This document shows, piece after piece, positions 18,139 through 26,952 of a DNA stretch of 64,000 nt. The DNA comes from Leeia oryzae DSM 17879. GTDB taxonomy: Bacteria > Pseudomonadota > Gammaproteobacteria > Burkholderiales > Leeiaceae. The notes below the pieces were generated by a model. That model had not been told where the DNA came from and made no database searches. It saw only the letters and a program-made list of their open reading frames with translations. How positions within the stretch are numbered: the stretch's first letter is position 1; each line of letters opens with the position of its first letter. Location: the NCBI RefSeq assembly GCF_000376945.1, contig NZ_AQXU01000025.1, forward strand, positions 687,982 through 751,981, read 5' to 3'. The translations under genes were made by a program, and so were the position numbers.

Positions 18139-18187
18139 CGCACAACATCTGTGCAGTCCTCATTTTCGGGCGCACCATAATGGGGCG
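18139..18187 (+). promoter_or_regulatory. Two NtrC-like enhancer sites upstream of glnK
   Basis: Two 17-bp imperfect palindromes match the NtrC consensus TGCACCA-N3-TGGTGCA: CGCACAACATCTGTGCA at 18139-18155 and CGCACCATAATGGGGCG at 18171-18187. Their centres are 32 bp apart, three helical turns on the same face. They lie about 70-110 bp upstream of the -24 element, the normal enhancer arrangement. Confidence 0.75.
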
Positions 18188-18207
18188 AATCCAGTCTCAC
18201 CCCCTAC

Positions 18208-18230
18208 TTATTGCGTGTCATACGCAATAA
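18208..18230. promoter_or_regulatory. Perfect 9-bp-arm palindrome between NtrC sites and promoter
   Basis: TTATTGCGT and ACGCAATAA are separated by five bases. It lies between the enhancer-like sites and the sigma-54 promoter. It could bind a further regulator or mark the bend region. No family was recognised. Confidence 0.4.
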
Positions 18231-18249
18231 ATACGTGCTTTTACGTAGC

Positions 18250-18265
18250 TGGCACGGTTTCTGCT
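18250..18265 (+). promoter_or_regulatory. Sigma-54 (RpoN) promoter of glnK-amtB
   Basis: TGGCACGGTTTCTGCT matches the -24/-12 consensus, with the invariant GG and GC dinucleotides separated by exactly ten bases. The predicted transcription start is about 18276, leaving a leader of about 130 nt before glnK. Confidence 0.8.
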
Positions 18266-18395
18266 AACTATCCGGGTGTTGATACCGGTTTTGTACTTTT
18301 CATCCCCAATCCCGGGTCATTCGCAAGATTCAGAGAGAGTCGAGCACCTTTTGCAGCTAACCAGTGATCAAAAGGTTGGGAATACTACTTGATAA

Positions 18396-18743
<348 letters not shown>

Positions 18744-18767
18744 GCCCGACTATCAGGGAGATACCCC

Positions 18768-20195
18768 ATGCACAAGTTGTTAAGCAAACTCATGTTATGC
18801 GGCGCACTGCTGTTTGCAGTGCCAGCATTTGCAGAAGACCCGGCCTCTGCCGAAGCACCTGCGTCTGTGACCGCCACGGCCACGGAAGCCACCGCCTCTG
18901 CGGCCAAGCCTGAAACCCCAGCCTCTGCTGCCGCAGAAGCACCTGCCAGTGCAGCCGCTGCACCAGCCGTCACGCTCGATCGCGGCGATACGTCCTGGAT
19001 GCTGATTTCTTCCGCACTGGTACTTTTCATGACCATTCCGGGTCTGGCCCTGTTCTACGGCGGCATGGTCCGCAAGAAAAACGTGCTGGCCACCCTGATG
19101 CAAAGCTTCGCCATTGCGTGCGCCATTACCATTGTCTGGATGGTAGTCGGTTACTCGCTGGCCTTTGCACCGGGCAACAGCTTTGTCGGTGGCTTTGACA
19201 AGGTCATGCTGTCTGGCATCAAGTTTGATACCTTGTGGACAGACGGCGCCGGTACGCATTACACCATTCCGGAAATCCTGTTCATGATGTTCCAGATGAC
19301 CTTTGCCATCATCACCCCGGCCCTGATTACTGGTGCCTTTGCGGAGCGCATGAAATTCTCTGCCATGCTGCTGTTCTCTGTGCTGTGGTCTGTGGTGGTG
19401 TACTCGCCTATCTGTCACTGGGTATGGCAAGCCGGCGGCTGGCTGTTCTCCAAAGGCGCGCTGGACTTCGCTGGTGGTACCGTGGTGCACATCAACGCCG
19501 GTGTCGCAGGTCTGGTCTCGGCACTGGTACTGGGCAAACGCGTCGGTTTTGGCAAGGAAGCCATGCCACCGCACAACCTGGTGCTGACCCTGATCGGCGC
19601 GTCCATGCTGTGGGTAGGCTGGTTCGGCTTCAACGCCGGTAGCTGGCTGGGTGCCGACGGCCGTGCCGCCATGGCCATGGTTGCTACCCAGATTGCCGCT
19701 GCGGCTGCTGCACTGAGCTGGATCTTTGCCGAATGGCTGGCCAAGGGCAAACCATCCGTACTGGGCATTGCCTCTGGTGCAGTGGCCGGTCTGGTTGCCA
19801 TCACCCCGGCATCCGGTTACGTTGGACCAGGCGCCGCACTGGCACTGGGTCTGATTGCCGGCCTGGTATGTTACTGGGGCGCCACCAGCCTGAAACACCT
19901 GATCGGCTACGATGACTCGCTGGATGCGTTTGGCGTGCACGGCGTGGGCGGTATACTGGGTGCCATCCTGACTGGTGTGTTTGCCAGCAAGGAAATCATC
20001 GGTAGCGCCTACACCAACACCGTAGGCCAGCAAGTCTGGATCCAGCTGGAAGCCACACTGGCAACTGCGGGTTACACCCTGGTAGCAACCTATGTCCTGC
20101 TCAAGCTGATCGATGTGGTCATCGGCCTGCGTGTCGAGACCGACGAAGAGCGTGAAGGTCTGGACATCGTGCTGCACGGTGAACATGTAGAGTAA
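18768..20195 (+). CDS. amtB: Ammonium transporter AmtB
   Basis: Inner-membrane trimeric ammonium channel, 475 residues. A signal peptide (MHKLLSKLMLCGALLFAVPAFA) is followed by an Ala/Pro/Glu/Thr-rich stretch of about 45 residues before the first membrane helix at DTSWMLISSALVLFMTIPG. Pore features are visible: the paired histidines in VVHINAGVAGLVSALVLG and FGVHGVGGILGAI, and the conserved ALFYGGMVRKKNVL. The low-complexity periplasmic extension is unusual; the E. coli protein lacks it. It is co-transcribed with glnK and ends in a strong terminator. Confidence 0.96.
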   Translation: MHKLLSKLMLCGALLFAVPAFAEDPASAEAPASVTATATEATASAAKPETPASAAAEAPASAAAAPAVTLDRGDTSWMLISSALVLFMTIPGLALFYGGMVRKKNVLATLMQSFAIACAITIVWMVVGYSLAFAPGNSFVGGFDKVMLSGIKFDTLWTDGAGTHYTIPEILFMMFQMTFAIITPALITGAFAERMKFSAMLLFSVLWSVVVYSPICHWVWQAGGWLFSKGALDFAGGTVVHINAGVAGLVSALVLGKRVGFGKEAMPPHNLVLTLIGASMLWVGWFGFNAGSWLGADGRAAMAMVATQIAAAAAALSWIFAEWLAKGKPSVLGIASGAVAGLVAITPASGYVGPGAALALGLIAGLVCYWGATSLKHLIGYDDSLDAFGVHGVGGILGAILTGVFASKEIIGSAYTNTVGQQVWIQLEATLATAGYTLVATYVLLKLIDVVIGLRVETDEEREGLDIVLHGEHVE

Positions 20196-20206
20196 TCAGT
20201 CGCATG

Positions 20207-20242
20207 CAAAGCGCAACCCGAGCGGGTTGCGCTTTGTTTTTT
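20207..20242 (+). terminator. Rho-independent terminator of glnK-amtB
   Basis: CAAAGCGCAACCCG pairs with CGGGTTGCGCTTTG, followed by six T. It begins 12 nt after the amtB stop codon. Confidence 0.92.
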
Positions 20243-20485
20243 ATTCTGTCGTTTGTATGTCTTGAAGCGCCCGGTGCGGTCATGCAGTATCGACGTGCCA
20301 TGCCTGGCCAAAGACTCATCCGACCTGACGGAGCAGATTCAGCATCAACTGATGCGTATCTCTGACTGTTTGTCACCCGTCGGTCAGCGTACCGACACCT
20401 AAGGTGCCGACCGCCCGTTGCGTGGGCGCCCTGCGCTAACCCGCGTTTCTTACCGTGTTCTCCACGTCGCGCTCGCGGCGTTTTC

Positions 20486-20513
20486 ACCCGGCCCGTTTGG
20501 GTCGGGTTTTTTT
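20486..20513 (+). terminator. Orphan rho-independent terminator
   Basis: ACCCGGCCC / GGGTCGGGT form a 9-bp stem (one G-T pair) with a 4-nt loop, followed by seven T. It is 240 nt beyond the amtB terminator with no coding gene before it, implying an unannotated transcript or a tkt leader attenuator. Confidence 0.7.
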
Positions 20514-20743
20514 CTGCCATTTTTGTTTAGGCGATGCCAGTAGCTGTACGCTCATGCACAAAGCACATGCTAATCGTCGGCCAAGCCCCTTTTACTAAAC
20601 AAATAGCCCTAAAAAGTTCAAAGAATTCAATCGGTTCATCGCCGTTTGGCTTGCCCGTTACCCCCACCATACGCGATAATTGGGAAATTTTTTTGTGCCC
20701 CCACCCTGCGGCATGGCAGATGCCGTTATAAGGAATGTGTTTC

Positions 20744-22729
20744 ATGGTAAATCGTAGCTCCCTCGCAAATGCCATCCGTGCCCTGTCTATGGACGCCGTC
20801 CAGCAAGCCAACTCCGGTCATCCGGGCGCCCCGATGGGCATGGCCGACATCGCCGTTGCCCTGTGGCATGACAACCTGCGCCACAACCCGGCCAACCCGC
20901 ACTGGCCAAACCGTGACCGTTTTGTGCTCAGTAACGGCCACGGCTCGATGCTGATCTATTCCCTGCTGCATCTGTCCGGCTACGATGTCTCGATCGACGA
21001 CCTGAAACACTTCCGCCAGCTGCACAGCAAAACCCCTGGCCATCCGGAATACGGCTACACCCCGGGCGTGGAAACCACCACTGGCCCGCTGGGTCAGGGC
21101 ATCGCCAACGCCGTTGGTATGGCACTGGCCGAAAAACTGCTGGCCGCAGAATTCAACCGTGACGGCTTCCCGGTGGTAGACCACCACACCTACGTATTTG
21201 TGGGTGACGGTTGCCTGATGGAAGGCATCTCCCACGAAGTCTGCTCGCTGGCCGGCACCTTGAACCTGTCCAAACTGGTGGTGTTCTACGACGACAACGG
21301 TATCTCCATTGACGGTCACGTCGAAGGCTGGTTCACCGACGATACGCCAAAACGCTTTGAAGCTTACGGCTGGCACGTGATCCCGAAAGTGGACGGCCAC
21401 AATACCGACGCGGTTCTGGCTGCCATCGAAGCCGCCAAGGCCAGCGACAAGCCAACCCTGATCTGCTGCCAGACCGTGATCGGCAAAGGTTCACCTAACA
21501 AGCAAGGTACCCACGACAGCCACGGCGCACCGCTGGGTAAAGACGAAATCGTGGCCACCCGTGCGGCCATTGGCTGGGATCATGCCCCGTTTGAAGTACC
21601 GGCCGACATCTACGCCGCCTGGAGCGCCAAAGAAAAAGGCGCGGCCCTGGAAAGCGCATGGAACACCCTGTTTGCCGCCTACCAGTCAGCCTACCCGGCA
21701 CTGGCTGCCGAATTCAGCCGTCGCGTCAAAGGCGAACTGCCAGCCGACTTTGGCAACTACGTGGCGGAACAACTGCAACTGATTGACGACAAAGCCGAAA
21801 CCATTGCCACCCGCAAGGCCAGCCAAAACGCCATTCAGGTGCTGACTGCCAAGCTGCCGGAACTGCTGGGCGGTTCTGCCGACCTGGCCGGCTCCAACCT
21901 GACCAACTGGAAAGGCGCACAAAGCGTGAAAGTGGACCAGGCCGGCAACTACCTGCACTACGGGGTACGCGAGTTCGGTATGGCCGCCATCATGAACGGT
22001 ATCACCCTGTACAGCGGCTACCGTCCGTTTGGCGGCACCTTCCTGATGTTCTCTGAATACGCACGCAATGCCCTGCGCATGGCCTCGCTGATGAAGATCA
22101 ACCCGATCTTCGTATTTACCCATGACTCCATCGGTCTGGGTGAAGACGGCCCGACCCACCAGCCAGTAGAACAGACCGCCACCCTGCGCCTGATTCCGAA
22201 CCACGATGTATGGCGTCCGGCGGATACCGCCGAATCACTGGTGGCCTGGCAAGTGGCTGTCGAACACAAGAAAACCCCGACCAGCCTGATCTTCAGCCGC
22301 CAGAACCTGCCGTACCTGAAAAAGGATGCCACACAGCTGGCCAACATCCGCAAGGGCGGTTACGTGATCAAGGCCGAGCAAGGCAAGCTGCAAGCGGTAC
22401 TGATTGCCACCGGTTCCGAAGTGGAACTGGCGATCAAGGCGCACGACGCACTGGCCGCAGAAGGCATCCACACCCGCGTGGTGTCGCTGCCATCGACCTT
22501 CATGTTTGACCAGCAAGATGCCGACTACCGCAACAGCGTACTGCCGAAAGGTACGCCGCGCGTAGCCGTCGAAGCCGGCATTGCCGACTACTGGTACAAG
22601 TACGTGGGTCTGGAAGGCGCCGTGGTCGGCATGACCACCTTTGGTGAGTCTGCCCCGGCCGGTGAACTGTTCAAGCAGTTTGGCTTTACCACCGAGAACG
22701 TGGTGAAGACCGTAAAAAGCGTTCTGTAA
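20744..22729 (+). CDS. tkt: Transketolase
   Basis: Thiamine-diphosphate enzyme of the pentose phosphate pathway, 661 residues from the ATG at 20744, which has AAGGA nine bases upstream (the in-frame ATG at 20735 lies directly on that site). The TPP-binding sequence [18 protein letters not shown] is at about residue 150. The central [14 protein letters not shown] and the transketolase motif [20 protein letters not shown] are present. It precedes gap and pgk in the same direction, linking pentose phosphates to lower glycolysis. Confidence 0.97.
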   Translation: MVNRSSLANAIRALSMDAVQQANSGHPGAPMGMADIAVALWHDNLRHNPANPHWPNRDRFVLSNGHGSMLIYSLLHLSGYDVSIDDLKHFRQLHSKTPGHPEYGYTPGVETTTGPLGQGIANAVGMALAEKLLAAEFNRDGFPVVDHHTYVFVGDGCLMEGISHEVCSLAGTLNLSKLVVFYDDNGISIDGHVEGWFTDDTPKRFEAYGWHVIPKVDGHNTDAVLAAIEAAKASDKPTLICCQTVIGKGSPNKQGTHDSHGAPLGKDEIVATRAAIGWDHAPFEVPADIYAAWSAKEKGAALESAWNTLFAAYQSAYPALAAEFSRRVKGELPADFGNYVAEQLQLIDDKAETIATRKASQNAIQVLTAKLPELLGGSADLAGSNLTNWKGAQSVKVDQAGNYLHYGVREFGMAAIMNGITLYSGYRPFGGTFLMFSEYARNALRMASLMKINPIFVFTHDSIGLGEDGPTHQPVEQTATLRLIPNHDVWRPADTAESLVAWQVAVEHKKTPTSLIFSRQNLPYLKKDATQLANIRKGGYVIKAEQGKLQAVLIATGSEVELAIKAHDALAAEGIHTRVVSLPSTFMFDQQDADYRNSVLPKGTPRVAVEAGIADYWYKYVGLEGAVVGMTTFGESAPAGELFKQFGFTTENVVKTVKSVL

Positions 22730-22755
22730 TTGCAGCATCCAGCAGCAGGCTTAGC

Positions 22756-22789
22756 CACCATCAGCCCGGCCCGTGGCTGATGGTGTTTT
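22756..22789 (+). terminator. Hairpin terminator after tkt
   Basis: CACCATCAGCC pairs perfectly with GGCTGATGGTG around an 8-nt loop, followed by TTTT. The T-run is short, so some read-through into gap is likely. Confidence 0.7.
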
Positions 22790-22864
22790 GCGTGCAACCG
22801 CCCCCAACCCTGGTTGCCCGCAAACCCCATTCGTGAACATTAATGTAACAAGGAGTCTTCCCCC

Positions 22865-23878
22865 ATGATTCGCATCGCCATTAACGGCTACGGTCGCATT
22901 GGTCGCAACGTTCTGCGTGCCCTGTACGAAACCAACCGTCGCAGCGAGTTCAAGCTGGTTGCCATTAACGCATCCGGCGATTTGGCCACCAACGCCCACC
23001 TGACCAAGTTCGATACCGTGCACGGCCGCTTCCCGTTTGACGTCAAGGCCGATGCCGACGGCAACTGGATGCGAATCAACGACGAAAACATCCGTTTCTT
23101 CAGCACCCGCAACCCGGCAGAACTGCCATGGGGCGAGCTGGGCGTGGACGTGGTGCTGGAATGTACCGGCGCCTTTACCAGCAAAGCCAAGGCCAAGGTG
23201 CATCTGGACGCGGGCGCCCGTAAAGTGCTGATCTCTGCCCCTGGCGACAAAGACGTGGACGCCACCATCGTGATGGGCGTGAACGAACACGTGCTGCGCC
23301 CGGAACATACCGTGGTGTCTAACGCATCTTGCACCACCAACTGCCTGGCACCGGTCGCCAAAGTACTGCACGAAGGCATCGGCATCCAGAAAGGCGTGAT
23401 GACCACCATTCATGCCTATACCAATGACCAGGTACTGACCGACGTGCGCCACAAAGACCTGCGCCGTGCCCGTTCTGCCACCATGAGCATGATCCCGACC
23501 AAAACCGGTGCTGCCGCAGCGGTTGGCTTGGTGCTGCCTGAGCTGAACGGCCGTCTGGACGGGTTTGCCGTACGCGTGCCTACTATTAACGTCTCCATGG
23601 TAGATTTGTCCGTGATCCTGTCACGCGATACCACCAAGGAAGAAGTGAACCAGCTGATGGCCAATGCCGCCAACGGCCCGATGAAAGGTATCCTGGACTA
23701 CACCGACCTGCCGCTGGTATCGGTGGACTTCAACCACACCCCGGCGTCTTCTACCTTTGATGCCACGCTGACCAAGGTAGTAGACGGCAACCTGTTGAAA
23801 GTATCGGCCTGGTACGACAACGAGTGGGGCTATTCTTGCCGCATGCTGGACGCCGCCAAGGCACTGGCTTCTGTATAA
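22865..23878 (+). CDS. gap: Glyceraldehyde-3-phosphate dehydrogenase, type I
   Basis: NAD-dependent glycolytic enzyme of 337 residues. The N-terminal Rossmann motif is [19 protein letters not shown]. The catalytic cysteine lies in [15 protein letters not shown]. The C-terminal [15 protein letters not shown] is typical. The opening [18 protein letters not shown] also resembles erythrose-4-phosphate dehydrogenase (Epd), so a minor role there is possible; position between tkt and pgk fits either. AAGGAG precedes the ATG. Confidence 0.93.
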   Translation: MIRIAINGYGRIGRNVLRALYETNRRSEFKLVAINASGDLATNAHLTKFDTVHGRFPFDVKADADGNWMRINDENIRFFSTRNPAELPWGELGVDVVLECTGAFTSKAKAKVHLDAGARKVLISAPGDKDVDATIVMGVNEHVLRPEHTVVSNASCTTNCLAPVAKVLHEGIGIQKGVMTTIHAYTNDQVLTDVRHKDLRRARSATMSMIPTKTGAAAAVGLVLPELNGRLDGFAVRVPTINVSMVDLSVILSRDTTKEEVNQLMANAANGPMKGILDYTDLPLVSVDFNHTPASSTFDATLTKVVDGNLLKVSAWYDNEWGYSCRMLDAAKALASV

Positions 23879-23887
23879 TTGAACTTC

Positions 23888-23915
23888 ACCGAGCCCTGTT
23901 CCGACAGGGCTCGGT
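23888..23915 (+). terminator. Stem-loop between gap and pgk
   Basis: ACCGAGCCCTGT and ACAGGGCTCGGT form a perfect 12-bp stem with a 4-nt loop, right after the gap stop. There is no T-run, so it more likely stabilises the gap message or attenuates it than fully terminates. Confidence 0.55.
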
Positions 23916-23987
23916 TACATATCCCCCCTGTAAAAGTACGCCGGTCACAAGGCCGGGCGTGCAGGCCTCATCCCACAGGAGCATCAC

Positions 23988-25163
23988 ATGCAATTCAAAA
24001 AACTGACCGAACAGGATCTGGGCGGCAAACGCGTTCTGATCCGCGTGGACATGAACGTCCCCGTGAAAGACGGCGTGATCGGTGACGATACCCGCATCCG
24101 CGCATCCTTGCCATCCATCGAACACGCGCTGGCCAAGGGCGCTGCCGTTATCCTGATGACCCATCTGGGCCGTCCGACCGAAGGCGAAATCAAGGCAGAA
24201 GATACACTGGCCCCTGTGGTGGCTCGCCTGAGCGAACTACTGGGCAAACCGGTGGCACTGGTTGCCGACTGGCAAGCCAAGGGCCTGACGGTTGCCGCTG
24301 GCGACGTGGTGATGCTGGAAAACGTCCGCTGCAACAAGGGCGAGAAAAAGAACAGTGATGAACTGGGCCAGGCCTATGCCAGCCTGTGCGACATTTTTGT
24401 GAACGATGCCTTCGGTACCGCACACCGTGCAGAAGCCTCTACCCATGCGGTGGCCAAATTTGCACCGGTCGCTTGCGCTGGCGTCTTGCTGGCCAACGAG
24501 CTGGATGCGCTGGGCAAAGCCCTGGCTCAACCGGCACGTCCGCTGGTGGCCATTGTGGCCGGCTCCAAGGTATCGACCAAGCTGACCATTCTGGAATCCC
24601 TGGCCGACAAGGTAGACCAGCTGATTGTGGGCGGCGGCATTGCCAACACCTTCTTGCTGGCCGAAGGCCACGCCATTGGAAAATCCCTGGCGGAACCGGA
24701 CCTGCTGGATGCCGCACGGGCGGTGATCAGCAAACTGCGCGCCCGCGGTGGCGATGTACCGCTACCGACCGATGTAGTGGTAGCCAGCGAATTCAGCCCG
24801 ACCGCCACCGCGACGGTAAAGCCATTGGCCGACGTAACGGCTGACGACATGATTCTGGATATTGGTCCGGATTCTTCTGTGGTATTGGCTGACATCGTGG
24901 CCAAGGCCGGTACCGTGGTCTGGAACGGCCCGGTAGGCGTGTTTGAATTTGACCAGTTTGGCAACGGTACCAAAACCCTGGCAAAAGCCATTGCCGCCAG
25001 CAAGGCGTTCTCGATTGCCGGGGGTGGCGATACGCTGGCCGCGGTTTCCAAGTATGGCATTACCGATGAGGTGTCTTACATCTCTACCGGTGGTGGTGCG
25101 TTCCTGGAGTTCCTGGAAGGCAAAGTGCTGCCCGCCGTCGAGATTCTGACCCAGCGCGCCTGA
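23988..25163 (+). CDS. pgk: Phosphoglycerate kinase
   Basis: Glycolytic kinase interconverting 1,3-bisphosphoglycerate and 3-phosphoglycerate with ADP/ATP, 391 residues. The signature [16 protein letters not shown] is at the N-terminus. The nucleotide region [19 protein letters not shown] and the C-terminal [12 protein letters not shown] are present. AGGAG lies before the ATG. It is the last gene of the tkt-gap-pgk series and ends in a strong terminator. Confidence 0.97.
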   Translation: MQFKKLTEQDLGGKRVLIRVDMNVPVKDGVIGDDTRIRASLPSIEHALAKGAAVILMTHLGRPTEGEIKAEDTLAPVVARLSELLGKPVALVADWQAKGLTVAAGDVVMLENVRCNKGEKKNSDELGQAYASLCDIFVNDAFGTAHRAEASTHAVAKFAPVACAGVLLANELDALGKALAQPARPLVAIVAGSKVSTKLTILESLADKVDQLIVGGGIANTFLLAEGHAIGKSLAEPDLLDAARAVISKLRARGGDVPLPTDVVVASEFSPTATATVKPLADVTADDMILDIGPDSSVVLADIVAKAGTVVWNGPVGVFEFDQFGNGTKTLAKAIAASKAFSIAGGGDTLAAVSKYGITDEVSYISTGGGAFLEFLEGKVLPAVEILTQRA

Positions 25164-25197
25164 GTCTGCCTATCGCAGGCGCTGCGCTTGCAGATGC

Positions 25198-25236
25198 AAA
25201 AAACCCGCCAGACATTGCCTGTCTGGCGGGTTTTTT
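25198..25236 (+). terminator. Rho-independent terminator of pgk
   Basis: AAACCCGCCAGAC / GTCTGGCGGGTTT with a 7-nt loop, ending in six T. A run of A before the stem could also let it serve the opposite strand. Confidence 0.92.
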
Positions 25237-25284
25237 ATTACCTGACTGTAATGATAACTATCAGAATGTACTTGGAACAAGCTC

Positions 25285-25686
25285 CTACTCTCGTGGAGGA
25301 ATCGGCGTGATATTTATTCCGTGAATTCCTAGTAGCGATGCTAGTTCATACGCCTTTTGTACACACATTGCAAATACTGGTACTTTGCATGCTGAAATCA
25401 GATACTGCTGCTGAAGCTCTTCTTTCAGAAGTGCTCTATCTGTTTTAAATTGCTGGTAAAGCTCGCAAAAAATGAAAAAATTCGGGGAAAACTTCCCATC
25501 ATCAACCAGAGATTTATATCCTTCCAGTCTGATTGATGCTCTTGCTTCCAGCAAGTTATCAGCCACCTGTAGCAATGTACAACTAGGAGATATTTTTACC
25601 TGACCCTCAAGCTGGTCACTTAGATTCTCTGCATTGACCTTCAAATAGATTGGCCGACCAAGGCTGGTTACTGTCAATTTACCCAT
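25285..25686 (-). CDS. Hypothetical protein
   Basis: Unrecognised protein of about 133 residues. The start at 25686 (ATG) has GGAAAG upstream; a TTG at 25707 is possible. It has a predicted beta-rich N-terminal third (TVTSLGRPIYLKVNAENL) and a helical C-terminal half with FKTDRALLKEELQQQY and two cysteines. No signal peptide or membrane segment is visible. It sits alone between pgk (convergent) and the RpiR gene (same strand, about 70 nt upstream). Its base composition is more AT-rich than its neighbours, which suggests acquisition. Confidence 0.6.
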   Translation of the reverse strand: MGKLTVTSLGRPIYLKVNAENLSDQLEGQVKISPSCTLLQVADNLLEARASIRLEGYKSLVDDGKFSPNFFIFCELYQQFKTDRALLKEELQQQYLISACKVPVFAMCVQKAYELASLLGIHGINITPIPPRE

Positions 25687-25758
25687 GTTGACTTTCCGCA
25701 AGCGCAAAACTTACCTGACTTTTCATGCTATACCAATCATCCATAAAAACAGAACGCC

Positions 25759-26628
25759 TTAATTTTTGGTGTACACGTTAAAGCGGTTCAGCTGGGCTTC
25801 GCTGCGGGCAATGGATGCCAGTTTTTCGTCACCACCGACCGAGATCAGCAAGGCGGCCAGCGCCTGGGCCACGGCCATGGCTGGCAGAATGGACGGGAAC
25901 AGCGACGGGCTGGCGTTAGGTGCCAGCAGGGTGATATTGGTATCCAGTGCAATAGGAGACACCGCGCTATCGGTAATGGCGATGGTGGTTGCCCCTTGCT
26001 CGCGCACGAATTCGGTCGCACGTACGGCTGTAGACGAATACGGTGCAAAGCTGAACGCCACCAGGACGTCATCTTTGTCGATGCGTCTGAGCTCATCGGC
26101 AAACGTACCGCCGATGCCGGTCAGCAAGGTGGTGTTGTCACAGAACAGGCTGCAGACGTACTGCAGATAGTAAGCTGCCGGAAAAAAACTTCTAAGCCCG
26201 AGGATATAAATGTGCTTGGCTTTTTCCAGTGCCGACACGGCCTGGCGGAAGGCTTCCGCATTACGCTGGCCCAAGGTCTGGTCCAGGTTGGTCATTTCGG
26301 TATTGTAGATATCGGCCAGCAGCTGGTCTTCACCCGAGCTGGCCGAACGCTGCCGCAAATCCACCGCGCGCTTCACGAAAGTGGTTTCGTGGGTGGACAG
26401 CCAGCGCATGTAAATGCTGCGGAAATCTTCGTAGTTGTTAAAGCCAAGCTCACGGGCAAAACGCAGCATGGAAGCGGGCTGCAGACCGGCATTAGCGGCG
26501 ACGGTCCGCATGGACTGCATGGCGATTTCGGTCGGGGAATCCATCACGTAACGGGCTGCCGTCTTGAGCTTTGGCGTCAGCGACACGAAGCGCTCTTCGA
26601 TCAGCTTTTCCAGTTGTTCTTTGTCCAC
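25759..26628 (-). CDS. MurR/RpiR-family transcriptional regulator
   Basis: Regulator of 289 residues. The N-terminal HTH_6 domain includes SLTPKLKTAARYVMDSPTEI and ANAGLQPASMLRFARELGF. The C-terminal SIS (sugar isomerase) domain has IYILGLRSFFPAAYYLQYV and VLVAFSFAPYSSTAVRAT. The family usually senses phosphosugars, but many members control amino-acid or amine catabolism. It is divergent from the dimethylformamidase-like gene; a palindrome in the intergenic region fits an RpiR operator. It is therefore the best candidate regulator of the adjacent catabolic genes. Confidence 0.9.
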   Translation of the reverse strand: MDKEQLEKLIEERFVSLTPKLKTAARYVMDSPTEIAMQSMRTVAANAGLQPASMLRFARELGFNNYEDFRSIYMRWLSTHETTFVKRAVDLRQRSASSGEDQLLADIYNTEMTNLDQTLGQRNAEAFRQAVSALEKAKHIYILGLRSFFPAAYYLQYVCSLFCDNTTLLTGIGGTFADELRRIDKDDVLVAFSFAPYSSTAVRATEFVREQGATTIAITDSAVSPIALDTNITLLAPNASPSLFPSILPAMAVAQALAALLISVGGDEKLASIARSEAQLNRFNVYTKN

Positions 26629-26952
26629 GACCTACCCTTCCCTGTTCCGTTAACCTGTGCGTCCCTGTCCGGGGTGCCATGCATTTGCCATGGCGGACCC
26701 CCTGCTTGCCGTAGGGCATCATTATACGGGTAGTCCGCGATGATCTGGCACCCGAGATGCACGCTTGTTTAGAAATTATTTTCTAACGTCTGTTTGGTGC
26801 ACTTGCCCATGCCCTAAATTATACATACGTTTACTTATATAATTAAATTAAACATATGATATATTTTCATGCATGCCATCACGCCAATCATGAGGCCCTG
26901 CCCAGCGGGCCGGCATGGGGCGTGACACCATCCAATCTCATCAGGGGTCATC
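26629..26952. other. Divergent RpiR / DMFase-like intergenic region
   Basis: About 324 nt without a gene. It holds the palindrome at 26769-26786 and a perfect TATAAT at 26838-26843 on the plus strand, but no good -35 at the right spacing. This would suit an activator-dependent promoter. Confidence 0.5.
26769..26786. promoter_or_regulatory. Candidate RpiR operator
   Basis: TTAGAAATTATTTTCTAA is a perfect inverted repeat with 7-bp arms and a 4-nt centre. GAAA-N4-TTTC cores are common in RpiR-family operators. A similar element lies at 28729-28746. Confidence 0.5.

Larger units (their letters stand above)
20196..20743. other. Intergenic region amtB-tkt
   Basis: This 548-nt region contains the amtB terminator, then about 240 nt without a plausible gene, then a second strong terminator at 20486-20513. 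After that comes an AT-richer 230-nt stretch that should hold the tkt promoter. The part between the two terminators is discussed as a possible small RNA. Confidence 0.6.

Noticed and set aside
18795-20186. 463-codon open frame antisense to amtB
   Set aside because: It lies wholly opposite a well-conserved gene; its composition (Gln/His/Gly-rich) is that of a reverse-frame shadow and no start signal is present.
20243-20513. Possible 6S, 4.5S, tmRNA or RNase P RNA between amtB and tkt
   Set aside because: Diagnostic motifs of these RNAs were not found on either strand; only an unnamed small RNA remains possible.
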